Shown here piece by piece: positions 8,408-16,563 of a DNA stretch of 34,203 bases; positions within the stretch are counted from its first letter, which is position 1, and the number at the start of each line of letters is the position of its first letter. The notes below the pieces were generated by a model. The model did not search any database. It had not been told where the DNA came from and worked only from the letters and a program-made list of their open reading frames with translations. Origin of the DNA: Treponema sp. (lineage in GTDB: Bacteria; Spirochaetota; Spirochaetia; Treponematales; Treponemataceae); contig JAILRG010000118.1 of NCBI GenBank assembly GCA_024698325.1, forward strand, positions 1 through 34,203, read 5' to 3'. A program made the position numbers and the translations under genes.

Positions 8408-9577
8408 ATGAATACAAGACAGGACAAATTCAGCAAGGCGATGGTGGAAACCCCGCCGAGCGGCATACGCAAATTTTTTGAGATGCTCATCGGCCATGAT
8501 GATGTTATTTCGCTTTCAGTTGGCGAGCCTGATTTCCCGACCCCGTGGATTATGCGCGAAGAAGCGTTCTATCACCTGGAGCAGGGACACACAAGCTATA
8601 CGTCAAACTGGGGATTGCTGGAGCTGAGAAAACAGATTGCTCTGTACATGGAGCGCTACAATTTGTACTACAATCCCGATAAGGAAATCCTAGTAACCGT
8701 TGGCGCAAGCGAAGGCGTGGATGCAGTGCTTCGCGCTGTCTTAAATCCCGGAGACGAGCTGATTGTTTGCGCCCCGTGCTATGTAAACTATACGCCGCTT
8801 GCCATTCTGACTGGGGCTAAGGTCGTATTGCTCGACACAAGCGTAAACGGCTTTTATCCTACGGCAGAGCAGTTTGAAAAGCTTATAACGCCAAAAACAA
8901 AGGCAATCATGTTCTGCTCGCCGTCGAATCCGACCGGCACGATGGTGCCGCCCGCCGAGCTTGAAAAAATTGCGGCCCTCTGCGTAAAGCACCAGATTTG
9001 GGCAATTGCGGACGAAATTTACTGCGAACTTGTGTATGAGGACGCAAAGCATGTGTCTATCGGAAGCTTCCCCGGTATGAAAGACTATGCCATCATCTTA
9101 AACGGCTTTTCAAAAAGCTTTGCGATGACCGGATGGCGTATCGGTTGGATTGCAGCTCCCGACGACCTTATGGCGCAGATTGTAAAGCTGCATCAGTACA
9201 ATACGATTTGTGCGCCAATCTTTAGCCAGTATGCCGCTATTGAAGGCCTGAAGAACGGCTGGGGAGAGGTGGAAAAGATGCGTGTTTCGTATCAGCAGCG
9301 CCGCAATCTAATGTATAAAGCGTTCTGTGATATGGGGCTGCCGGTTCCGGAGCCTACAGGTGCTTTCTATATGTTCCCCGACATTTCTTCTACGGGCCTG
9401 ACTGCTGAGGAATTTGCTACCGAACTGTTCCAGAAACACAATGTCGCCGTTGTTCCGGGAACTGCATTTGGCGAGGCGGGAGCTGGCCACATCCGGTGCT
9501 GTTATGCGACGGCAATTGATAAAATTAAAGTCGCGCTTGATAGAATCCGACAATTAGTAGAAGAACACAAAAATTAG
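8408..9577 (+). CDS. PLP-dependent class I/II aminotransferase, AlaT/PatA-like
   Basis: This cytoplasmic fold-type I aminotransferase has 389 residues, the usual length. Family motifs are clear: SVGEPDFPTP near the N-terminus, YTSNWG, CSPSNPTGT, ADEIYCELVY, and GFSKSFAMTGWRIGW with Lys236 as the PLP Schiff-base lysine. A C-terminal GHIRCCYAT includes the Arg that binds the substrate carboxylate. GGAG at 8397-8400 precedes the ATG. Its pairing with an Lrp-family regulator suggests alanine transaminase (AlaT), but the family also covers aspartate and aromatic aminotransferases, and the substrate cannot be settled from sequence. A histidinol-phosphate aminotransferase role is less likely because HisC belongs to another branch. 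Confidence 0.93.
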   Translation: MNTRQDKFSKAMVETPPSGIRKFFEMLIGHDDVISLSVGEPDFPTPWIMREEAFYHLEQGHTSYTSNWGLLELRKQIALYMERYNLYYNPDKEILVTVGASEGVDAVLRAVLNPGDELIVCAPCYVNYTPLAILTGAKVVLLDTSVNGFYPTAEQFEKLITPKTKAIMFCSPSNPTGTMVPPAELEKIAALCVKHQIWAIADEIYCELVYEDAKHVSIGSFPGMKDYAIILNGFSKSFAMTGWRIGWIAAPDDLMAQIVKLHQYNTICAPIFSQYAAIEGLKNGWGEVEKMRVSYQQRRNLMYKAFCDMGLPVPEPTGAFYMFPDISSTGLTAEEFATELFQKHNVAVVPGTAFGEAGAGHIRCCYATAIDKIKVALDRIRQLVEEHKN

Positions 9578-9589
9578 GAGTATCGGAGC

Positions 9590-10924
9590 ATGTTATCGTT
9601 TTTGATAGCAGGAGTAGTAGTTTTTTCTCTTGCTGCCATCTTAGTTACTATAAGTACCAGAAAAGGTGGCGGTAAAAAAGGCGGAAATAAACAAAAAGGC
9701 CGTGCCCAGATTATCCGCGACGCTACCCGTAAATTGTCTTCTGACCCCCATAATCCTGATGGACTAATTCCGTTGGGAGAATTGTACTACAGCGAACATG
9801 CATGGGAAAAAGCATATCCTCTTTATGAAACTATGTTTGCAATTGCTCCAGCGCATAAAGAAATTGATGCATACAAGGCTGCGATTCGGCAGGGAATTTG
9901 TGCTATCAAATTGAATAAGCTGCAGGAGGCTTTTAAGGGGCTGGGAACAGCTTACAATTTGCGCCCGGATGATTTTGACGTCAACTTTTATCTGGGGCAG
10001 GCGTGCTATGCAAACAATGAATTTGAAAAGGCTGTTCCCTGTTTACGTAAGGCGCTGGCAATAAAACCGGAAGCGACGAATATCAACGGAGTGCTGGGGC
10101 TTTCGCTGTATAAGGCAAAGCATTTTAAGGAATCAATGCAGTACTTGCGCAGGGCTTTGGATGAGCATCCTGACAACAAGGAAGTGTTGTTTTCTATGGC
10201 AGATGCGATGCTCGAAAGCGGGTATGGCGATAAAGCGATGAAGGTGTTTTTGCATCTGCGGCCGGATCCCGAATATGGAGCGCGTTCCTGTCTTGCGGCT
10301 GGCACCATTCACGGAAAAAGCGGTCAGTACGATAAGGCTATTCAGGATTTTCAGATTGGCCTGAAGCATCAGAATGTACCTGTTGAAATAATGATGGAAC
10401 TGCATTATCAGCTGGCAGTGTCGGCTTTTGCTCTCAATGACATTGCTACCGGTATTGCAAGTCTTAAAGAAGTGCAGGTAATCAATCCTTCGTATAAAGA
10501 TGTGCCGGCTCTTATGGGACGGTACCTGGAGCTGAATCAAAACCGTAATCTGCAGGTATACATGATGGCAGCTTCCAGCGACTTTGTAGCCCTGTGCCGC
10601 AAGATTGTGAGCGGTTATTACGCAAAGGCATTCACAAAGATTCAGGATATAAACGTAAATCCGGAGTTTGTGGAAATTATGGTTGCCGTTCAGACTCCGA
10701 AGTGGGAAGATACGGAAGTGTTCCGCTTTTACCGTTCCAGCGGTTCTGTCGGCGAGCTTCCAGTGCGTGATTTTCATGCTAAGGTATCTGATTCCAAGGC
10801 TGACCGTGGCTTATGTTTTACTGCCGGCACCTATACGGATACGGCGCGTAAGTATGTCGAAGGTCGCCCGATTGATATTATCGACAAGACCGGATTGATA
10901 AAAATCCTTAAAAAGATTGAATAG
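9590..10924 (+). CDS. membrane-anchored TPR-repeat protein
   Basis: The 444-residue protein starts with one hydrophobic segment (about residues 3-22), then a Lys/Gly-rich stretch (RKGGGKKGGNKQKGR), so it is anchored with its body probably in the cytoplasm. From about residue 40 to 310 it consists of TPR units, seen as repeated blocks such as YLGQACYANNEFEKAVPCLRKAL. The C-terminal ~120 residues are not TPR and have no motif I recognise. The family looks spirochaetal and such proteins usually scaffold complexes; the partner is unknown. AGGAG precedes the ATG by about 9 nt, 12 nt after the aminotransferase stop, so it is probably the last gene of that operon and is followed by a terminator. Confidence 0.88.
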   Translation: MLSFLIAGVVVFSLAAILVTISTRKGGGKKGGNKQKGRAQIIRDATRKLSSDPHNPDGLIPLGELYYSEHAWEKAYPLYETMFAIAPAHKEIDAYKAAIRQGICAIKLNKLQEAFKGLGTAYNLRPDDFDVNFYLGQACYANNEFEKAVPCLRKALAIKPEATNINGVLGLSLYKAKHFKESMQYLRRALDEHPDNKEVLFSMADAMLESGYGDKAMKVFLHLRPDPEYGARSCLAAGTIHGKSGQYDKAIQDFQIGLKHQNVPVEIMMELHYQLAVSAFALNDIATGIASLKEVQVINPSYKDVPALMGRYLELNQNRNLQVYMMAASSDFVALCRKIVSGYYAKAFTKIQDINVNPEFVEIMVAVQTPKWEDTEVFRFYRSSGSVGELPVRDFHAKVSDSKADRGLCFTAGTYTDTARKYVEGRPIDIIDKTGLIKILKKIE

Positions 10925-10927
10925 TAC

Positions 10928-10964
10928 AAGCTCCCGACAGAATATGCCGGGAGCTTTGCTTTTC
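10928..10964 (+). terminator. rho-independent terminator after the TPR gene
   Basis: A perfect 9-bp stem (AAGCTCCCG / CGGGAGCTT, 10928-10936 and 10948-10956) with an 11-nt loop is followed by TGCTTTT. It begins 3 nt after the stop and should end the lrp-aminotransferase-TPR transcript. Confidence 0.85.
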
Positions 10965-10982
10965 TAAGCGCATGTTTTCCAG

Positions 10983-10997
10983 TACAGTGTTTTTATG
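10983..10997 (+). promoter_or_regulatory. leaderless-type -10 of the AEC transporter gene
   Basis: TACAGT at 10983-10988 lies exactly 6 nt before ATG 10995, and there is no Shine-Dalgarno sequence. The expected transcription start is the A of the ATG. This hexamer is the weakest match in the set of eight. Confidence 0.45.
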
Positions 10998-11978
10998 ATT
11001 GAGACGCTGCTTTTTTCGATGAATGCGGTTCTTCCCCTTGTTGTTCTTGTTTTTATCGGCTACATGATGCGGTACAAGGGGATTTTTACTGATGAGTTTA
11101 TAAAAATTGCCAACAGATTCTGCTTCCGCTTTTGCTTTTTCAGCACGCTGTTTATAAGCGTTTACAACATTGAGTCATTCAATCCTGTCTATCGAGACAT
11201 TGCCGTGTTCACGGTTTGTTCCATTCTGATTCTTATCCTTGCCGGGGTTTTGTATGCCGTGTTTTTTGTAAAAGATCCCCGGCAGAAAGGCGTAATGGCT
11301 CAGGCGTTTTACCGCTCAAATTACGCAATCATCGGTATTTCTCTTGTTTCAAACCTGTGTGGCGAAAGCGGGCTTGCAGTGGCGGCAATTGTTCTTGCAA
11401 GTACGATTCCGCTGTTTAATATTTCTGCCGTAATTGTGCTGACAGTCTTTTTGCGCGAAAATGGCGAGCGGGTGTCTTTTTCATCAGTGATACTCAAGAT
11501 TCTGACAAATCCGCTGATTGATGGCATTGCCGTGGCGTTTGTCTGTCAGTTCATCCGTCCTTATCTGGGGGGCTGGACGCTTAAAAACGGAGAGATTTGC
11601 TTTGTGTACCGGACAATTGAAAGCCTGGCAAAAATCACGACGCCGCTTTCGCTGATTATTCTGGGCGGACAGTTCAAGTTTTCTTCTGTGCGGCATCTTT
11701 TGCCAAAGATTTCTGTCGCAGTACTGTTTCGTCTGGTTATTGCTCCTGCATTCGGGCTGTCAGCAGCGCATTTTTTCTTTCCTCACTTCGCAACAGCAGA
11801 ATATGCGGCACTGATTCCTCTGTTTGGCAGCCCTGTCGCCGTAGCAAGTGCCATTATGGCAAATCAAATGCATAATGACGGCGAGCTTGCGACGCAGATA
11901 CTTGTGTGGTCGACGCTGCTCTCTGGCGTAACAATCTTTATCATAATTGCCATTCTGAAAATGCTGGGAATTTTCTAG
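10995..11978 (+). CDS. AEC-family transporter
   Basis: This 327-residue inner-membrane protein has about ten hydrophobic segments in two five-segment halves. The N-terminal half has LPLVVLVFIGYMMRYKGIF and a loop leading to FCFRFCFFSTLF; the C-terminal half has LFGSPVAVASAIMANQM, typical of the auxin efflux carrier (AEC/MdcF) family. Members move organic acids or amino acids; the substrate here is unknown. It lies behind a terminator with a likely leaderless promoter, so it is a new transcription unit. The aldo/keto reductase starts 20 nt after the stop but also has its own promoter. Confidence 0.88.
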   Translation: MIETLLFSMNAVLPLVVLVFIGYMMRYKGIFTDEFIKIANRFCFRFCFFSTLFISVYNIESFNPVYRDIAVFTVCSILILILAGVLYAVFFVKDPRQKGVMAQAFYRSNYAIIGISLVSNLCGESGLAVAAIVLASTIPLFNISAVIVLTVFLRENGERVSFSSVILKILTNPLIDGIAVAFVCQFIRPYLGGWTLKNGEICFVYRTIESLAKITTPLSLIILGGQFKFSSVRHLLPKISVAVLFRLVIAPAFGLSAAHFFFPHFATAEYAALIPLFGSPVAVASAIMANQMHNDGELATQILVWSTLLSGVTIFIIIAILKMLGIF

Positions 11979-11983
11979 AGATA

Positions 11984-12001
11984 TGGTATAATGAATGTAT
12001 G
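11984..12001 (+). promoter_or_regulatory. leaderless extended -10 promoter of the aldo/keto reductase gene
   Basis: TGG-TATAAT (TATAAT at 11987-11992) is a consensus extended -10. The hexamer ends 6 nt before ATG 11999, so transcription should start at the A of the start codon. No Shine-Dalgarno sequence is present. The -35 region is poor, as expected for an extended -10 promoter. Confidence 0.7.
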
Positions 12002-12868
12002 CTTAATTCACTGACAGATACGCTTGATTTAGTAAATGGCGACAAGATTCCTTGTATTGGTTTTGGCACCTGGCAGTCTGCCGAAGGTGACGAATGTTAT
12101 AACGCTGTGATTTCTGCACTGAGGAGCGGGTATCGGCACATTGATACTGCTACCGCGTATGGGAATGAAGAAAGTGTTGGAAAAGCAATAGCTGACTTTA
12201 TGAATGAAAGCGGTGTTAGCCGGGAAGATTTGTTTATAACCACAAAACTCTGGAATAACGACCACGGCTACGAAAACACACATGCCGCCATTAACCTGTC
12301 ACTGGAAAAGCTTGGCCTGGATTACATAGATTTGTATCTGATTCACTGGCCGAATCCGCTTAAATACCGTGACTGCTGGCAGAAAGCAAACGAGCATAGC
12401 TGGAAGGCGATGGAAGAGGCGTATGAAGCAGGCAGAATCCGGTCTATCGGCATCAGTAATTTTTATGAGCGGCATATTGATGTGCTTATGCAGACTGCAA
12501 AGATTCCGCCCATGGTAAACCAAATAAAGCTTTGCCCGGGGCAGACGCAGGACGTGCTTGTTTCGTACTGCAAGCGGCTTCGCATGGTGGTGGAAGCATA
12601 TAGTCCGCTGGGAACCGGTGGCATTTTCTCCAATCTGTTTATGAAGTCGCTGGCAGAAAAGTATAACCGGTCTATTGCGCAGATTTGTATCCGCTGGAGC
12701 TTGCAGCAGGGCTACCTGCCGCTTCCTAAGAGCGTTACGCCCGAGCGAATTGCAGAAAATGCGCGCGTGTTTGACTTTACTCTTGATGCGGCAGACTGCA
12801 CGTCCATCGCCAAGCTTACCGGCCTTGATATAAAGCCAGCCAGAAATCCTGATGAGGCACCGTTTTAA
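11999..12868 (+). CDS. aldo/keto reductase, 2,5-diketo-gluconate reductase-like
   Basis: This soluble NADPH-dependent oxidoreductase has 289 residues with the complete aldo/keto reductase tetrad: D49 (RHIDTA), Y54 (AYGNE), K83 (TTKLW) and H116 (IHWPNP). GFGTW opens the barrel, GISNF is present mid-chain, and LPKSVTPERIAEN near the C-terminus binds the NADP phosphate. Substrates could be sugars or small aldehydes and ketones; the specific one cannot be told. I chose ATG 11999 over an upstream in-frame start at 11906 because the shorter form gives the family N-terminus, while the extra 31 residues overlap the AEC gene. The next gene follows 15 nt after the stop. Confidence 0.93.
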   Translation: MLNSLTDTLDLVNGDKIPCIGFGTWQSAEGDECYNAVISALRSGYRHIDTATAYGNEESVGKAIADFMNESGVSREDLFITTKLWNNDHGYENTHAAINLSLEKLGLDYIDLYLIHWPNPLKYRDCWQKANEHSWKAMEEAYEAGRIRSIGISNFYERHIDVLMQTAKIPPMVNQIKLCPGQTQDVLVSYCKRLRMVVEAYSPLGTGGIFSNLFMKSLAEKYNRSIAQICIRWSLQQGYLPLPKSVTPERIAENARVFDFTLDAADCTSIAKLTGLDIKPARNPDEAPF

Positions 12869-12883
12869 AAGCAGGAGCTTATA

Positions 12884-13486
12884 ATGACATCGCATTTTCT
12901 TATTGAGGCTGTCGGCTATTTAGGCTCCCTCATCATCATTCTCTCAATGCTGCTGACGAATGTGGTCAAACTGCGGGTGGCTAATGTTGTCGGCTGTATC
13001 GTTTTTGGGACCTATGCGCTGATTATTCACTCAATTCCAACGGTGATTATTCAGGCGTGCCTTATTATCGTGCATACGATTGCATTGTATAAGCTGCTTT
13101 CTGCTAAAAATAATTATACAGTCATTCAGCTGCAACCGGGCGAAAGCTTTTTGAATTCGTTTCTTGCTGACCACGCAGCTGATATCACCCGGTTTTTTGA
13201 GGCTGTTCCAGCGGCTAATCAGTATAATTGCGCGTATCTGACAATCTGTGAGTATCGGAATATCGGAGTGCTGTTAGGAACGAAGATTGGTGACACGCTC
13301 ACCGTGCATATTGATTACACAATTCCCCAGTACCGCGATTGTACTGCAGGCGCGTATCTGTATGAGTACCTTGCCGGTACAGGCGTGCGCCGGTTTGTTG
13401 CAGACGCAACCAGTTCCGAGCATGCGGGCTATCTTAAAAAGATGAATTTCTGCTATAAGGACGGAAAATACGTAAAGGACGTATAA
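12884..13486 (+). CDS. YgjV-like membrane protein with C-terminal GNAT-like region
   Basis: This 200-residue protein has an N-terminal membrane part of about 75 residues with three hydrophobic segments (EAVGYLGSLIIILSM, VANVVGCIVFGTYALII, VIIQACLIIVHTIALYKL), the pattern of the YgjV inner-membrane family. Residues ~85-200 are soluble and resemble a compact acetyltransferase fold (VHIDYTIPQYRD, and HAGYLKKMNFCYKDGKYVKDV at the end, like the last GNAT strands), but the acetyl-CoA loop is not obvious. Function unknown. GGAG at 12873-12876 precedes the ATG. It is probably translated from the same mRNA as the aldo/keto reductase. Confidence 0.8.
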   Translation: MTSHFLIEAVGYLGSLIIILSMLLTNVVKLRVANVVGCIVFGTYALIIHSIPTVIIQACLIIVHTIALYKLLSAKNNYTVIQLQPGESFLNSFLADHAADITRFFEAVPAANQYNCAYLTICEYRNIGVLLGTKIGDTLTVHIDYTIPQYRDCTAGAYLYEYLAGTGVRRFVADATSSEHAGYLKKMNFCYKDGKYVKDV

Positions 13487-13516
13487 CAAAAGGCTCTTAT
13501 AAACAGAAGTAAAACG

Positions 13517-13534
13517 TGCTACACTCAGTACATG
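13517..13534 (+). promoter_or_regulatory. leaderless extended -10 promoter of the radical SAM gene
   Basis: TGC-TACACT (TACACT 13520-13525) sits exactly 6 nt upstream of ATG 13532. No Shine-Dalgarno sequence lies in the 45-nt gap after the previous stop. Transcription is predicted to start at the A of the ATG. Confidence 0.65.
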
Positions 13535-15763
13535 AATGTTCTTATCCTGCAGCCGCCGGTTATGCAGCTGAATACAGTATATCCGAGCGGTGCCTATCTT
13601 GCTTCTTTTTTCCGCACACAGCCTGCGGTTAAGACTGTGCACTGGCGTGATTTAAATATTGAACTTTTTTACGAGCTGTTTTCCCGTACAGGCCTTGAAC
13701 GCTTATTCTCTTTATGTGCAGACAATGCGCTTTTGCTGGCCGACAAGGCAGAAAAAAACGGCGATGATGCTACGGCATTCAACCTTCGCCGGTATGTAAG
13801 CGAGCGTGCGCTGTGGTGCGGCTGGATAGATACGATTACGGCACTGTTGCGCGGCGAAGAACGGGAAAGTGCACACCGCTTTGTATTTGGTGCCCATGTG
13901 CCGCGCGGAAGCCGGATGGAGCGCTATCTGGCAGAACTGCAGCATGACGTAACGACAGACGATGCGCGCGCGCTTGCAAGCAATGCGCTTGCAGACCTTG
14001 CGGACTTTATTACCGCCGCGTTTGACAGCAATTTTGCTCTGGTCCGCTATGCTGAAAGTCTTACGGTAAGTGAAGCGGGCTTTGCGGAGATTGCAGCTGG
14101 CGCTGACAGCCCGGTTATGCGGCATTTTTATCTTCCGGTGCTTACCCGTGTGCTTACAGAAGAACAGGCCCTGCTTGGCGCTTCCGGGGATGCGGCCGGA
14201 GCTTGTGGCGAACGCACGCTGGTCTGTGTAAGCGTTCCGTTTGCAGGCACGTTTACGGCGGCACTTGCGACCGGGCGTTTTTTTAAGGAGCAGTGCGGCG
14301 ACCGGGTGTTTGTGAGCCTGGGTGGCGGCTTTATTAACACGGAGCTACGCGACTGTACGAGGGAAAACACGCCGCTGCTAGCAAATTTCTGTGATGCGCT
14401 TAGCTATGACCGCGGCTATGCGGGCTACAGGCAGCTGCTTGAGTTTTTTGCAGAGTCCGTTGCTGCTGGATCTTTTTCGGAGGTGCAGGCTGGGGCTGCT
14501 GCGAGGGGATTTTACAAGCTGCGGCTGTTCAGCGCCGGCGCTCTGTATGACGAAAAATGTGTCGACGAGCAGGAGGCGCAATCCTACGAGCGGATGGTTA
14601 CATCCACGCTGATTCCAGATTTTTCGGGCATAGACTTTTCCCGCTATCCGCGCCTGGTAGATGACACAAACCCTATGCACCGGCTCTGGAGCGACGGCGC
14701 GTGGATAAAAGTGTACATGGCGCACGGCTGTTACTGGCATCAGTGCGCGTTCTGCGACGTAACGCTTGATTATGTGTGCGGCTATTGTCCAACCGATGTG
14801 CGCCGTCTGTACGAAAGCCTGCTTTCCCAATGTGAACAGGCTGGTGTCTATGGCATTCACTTTGTAGATGAGGCAATGCCGCCTGCGCTGATGGTGCAGT
14901 TTGCCCGCGAAAACATAGCACATGGCTCTCCGCTTTCCTGGTGGGGAAACATCCGCTTTGAAAAGCTGTTTACGCGGGACATTGCGGATTATCTGGCTGC
15001 AGGCGGGCTGGTGGGCGTTTCCGGCGGGCTGGAGATTGCAACTGGAAGCGGCCTGGACGAAATTCACAAGGGAATTGATCTTACTTCGGTGGTAGGCGCC
15101 TGCTGTGCATTCAAGGAAGCTGGCATTTTAGTGCATGCGTACATGATTTACGGCTACTGGAAGGAAACTCCGCAAGATTTGGTGAATTCAATGGAAACGC
15201 TGCGCCAGTTTTACGCGAACGGGCTTTTGGACAGTTCGTTCTGGCACAAGTTTGTGCTTACGCGCCACAGCCGTGTTTACAAAGAGTGGAAGGAAGGAAA
15301 ATTTCCGGAGCTAAAACCGATAGAGGCTAAAGATGTGCCGCTGTTTGCAAAAAACGGACTGCATTTTGCCGGCGAACACAAGAGTGAGCGCTTTGGACCT
15401 GCGCTGGATTATTCACTTGACCGCTGGATGCACGGCGAAGATTTGAATCGGCCGGTGTATAAATGGTTTGATTTTGCCGTTCCCCGGCCGTCTGTCGCGC
15501 CGGATTTTATAGAAAAGCAGATTGCTGTCTATGAACGCGCCCGCGATAAGGCTTTTGCCGAGCCGCTTCCGCTTGCTCAAGACGGTCGCCCGGACGCAAG
15601 GCATGTCGTGTGGCTAGGTGGAGAACGCTTGCAAAGCGGAAGCGGAAAAAATGCCCGTGTGCGCTGGACATACATGGGGGAACTGCATGAAGTGCATGCT
15701 GGCGTTGAGGAGCGTACGTTCCGTGGCCGCGGCCTGTGTGTGCTTCCAGCGTGGGTAAAATGA
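13532..15763 (+). CDS. radical SAM protein, B12-binding-like N-terminus
   Basis: This 743-residue protein should cleave S-adenosylmethionine at a [4Fe-4S] cluster. The cluster motif is HGCYWHQCAFCDV with C400, C405 and C408, spacing CX4CX2C rather than the usual CX3CX2C. GLVGVSGGLEIATGSG fits the later SAM-contact strand. The N-terminus (VLILQPPVMQLNTVYPSGAYLASFF) resembles the start of cobalamin-binding domains of B12-radical SAM enzymes, but no DxHxxG motif is visible, so cobalamin, if bound, would be base-on or held differently. The C-terminal ~150 residues contain no known motif. No obvious substrate peptide or partner lies nearby. It is convergent with the next gene, 2 nt between stops. 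The reaction is unknown. Confidence 0.9.
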   Translation: MNVLILQPPVMQLNTVYPSGAYLASFFRTQPAVKTVHWRDLNIELFYELFSRTGLERLFSLCADNALLLADKAEKNGDDATAFNLRRYVSERALWCGWIDTITALLRGEERESAHRFVFGAHVPRGSRMERYLAELQHDVTTDDARALASNALADLADFITAAFDSNFALVRYAESLTVSEAGFAEIAAGADSPVMRHFYLPVLTRVLTEEQALLGASGDAAGACGERTLVCVSVPFAGTFTAALATGRFFKEQCGDRVFVSLGGGFINTELRDCTRENTPLLANFCDALSYDRGYAGYRQLLEFFAESVAAGSFSEVQAGAAARGFYKLRLFSAGALYDEKCVDEQEAQSYERMVTSTLIPDFSGIDFSRYPRLVDDTNPMHRLWSDGAWIKVYMAHGCYWHQCAFCDVTLDYVCGYCPTDVRRLYESLLSQCEQAGVYGIHFVDEAMPPALMVQFARENIAHGSPLSWWGNIRFEKLFTRDIADYLAAGGLVGVSGGLEIATGSGLDEIHKGIDLTSVVGACCAFKEAGILVHAYMIYGYWKETPQDLVNSMETLRQFYANGLLDSSFWHKFVLTRHSRVYKEWKEGKFPELKPIEAKDVPLFAKNGLHFAGEHKSERFGPALDYSLDRWMHGEDLNRPVYKWFDFAVPRPSVAPDFIEKQIAVYERARDKAFAEPLPLAQDGRPDARHVVWLGGERLQSGSGKNARVRWTYMGELHEVHAGVEERTFRGRGLCVLPAWVK

Positions 15764-15765
15764 CG

Positions 15766-16551
15766 CTACAGGCTTATGTGAAAGGACATGCCTAAGTCAA
15801 ACATGTCAAAAACAGTATTCTCGTTGTATTTTTCAATGTCGAAATAGTAGCGGTTTTTGCGGAAGGCTTTGCGGAACGAAAGAAAAAACGTAAAGCCAAC
15901 CGGATGTGTTGTCGTGATTATCTCGCCGCCGTAGTACAGATAGCGCAAAAATTCATTTTCATAATTGGCATACAAAACCGGAGAGTATGAAATGAATGAA
16001 TGCATTTGCAGCCAGCGGAAATAAAGGCGGGTGCTATACTGCGCGCCGACGACAAACGTGTTAAATCTGTTCAGCGTAGAGTCAAATCCGTCGTATTCGT
16101 ACGTGTAGTCGATAAAGGAATAGCCAACAAAGGGCCGGAGTTCAATCCTGTCGGTAAATGTCAGCGGCAGCAGAAACTGTGCGTCAAATTCAATACTGCG
16201 CACGCTGTCACTGAAATCATCGTTCAGCCAGACATCGGCGGATTCGGACCAGAAAAAATGCGGTTTCTGGGTAAATCCCAGGTTAAATGCACACTTGATG
16301 TAAGAGCGGGTATTGGTATAGGTCTGTAAGTTTGAGTGAAAAAGAATGCCTGCAAAAGAAAGCGCCTCTGTTGTTGGCGTTTGAGTGCCGCTTTCTTTTG
16401 ACAGAACAAAGTTGACGATATTCTGAAAGCCCTCCGTGGTCTCGAATGTCCACTCGAGGCCGATAAAAGGGTCTTTCGCTTTTACTTCAAGACCGCGAGC
16501 CTGCAGGATCGCAAAGATGAACAGCAGGGGGAATGCATGCAGGCGCTTCAT
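15766..16551 (-). CDS. probable outer-membrane protein
   Basis: This 261-residue protein starts MKRLHAFPLLFIFAILQARG, a signal peptide, followed by a sequence of alternating aromatic and polar residues (FIGLEWTFETTEGF, LRPFVGYSFIDYTYEY, YSTRLYFRWLQMHSFISYSP) typical of a small beta-barrel. It has no recognised domain. ATG 16551 was preferred over an earlier in-frame start at 16590, which lies inside the arginase gene and would put 13 polar residues before the signal peptide. It starts 4 nt after the arginase stop but shows no Shine-Dalgarno sequence; a leaderless-type -10 overlaps the end of the arginase gene, so it may be expressed both by readthrough and from its own promoter. Confidence 0.78.
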   Translation of the reverse strand: MKRLHAFPLLFIFAILQARGLEVKAKDPFIGLEWTFETTEGFQNIVNFVLSKESGTQTPTTEALSFAGILFHSNLQTYTNTRSYIKCAFNLGFTQKPHFFWSESADVWLNDDFSDSVRSIEFDAQFLLPLTFTDRIELRPFVGYSFIDYTYEYDGFDSTLNRFNTFVVGAQYSTRLYFRWLQMHSFISYSPVLYANYENEFLRYLYYGGEIITTTHPVGFTFFLSFRKAFRKNRYYFDIEKYNENTVFDMFDLGMSFHISL

Positions 16552-16563
16552 AGGGTCAGTATA
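16549..16563 (-). promoter_or_regulatory. leaderless-type -10 within the end of the arginase gene
   Basis: Minus-strand TATACT (16563-16558) is followed by 6 nt and ATG at 16551. The hexamer overlaps the last codons and stop of the upstream arginase gene, and no -35 or Shine-Dalgarno sequence is visible. Confidence 0.5.

Noticed and set aside
12299..12895. 198-codon minus-strand open frame
   Set aside because: Antisense shadow of the aldo/keto reductase, whose catalytic residues are all on the plus strand.
14378..15067. 229-codon minus-strand open frame
   Set aside because: Antisense to the radical SAM core, including its cluster motif; no ribosome site and no recognisable protein.
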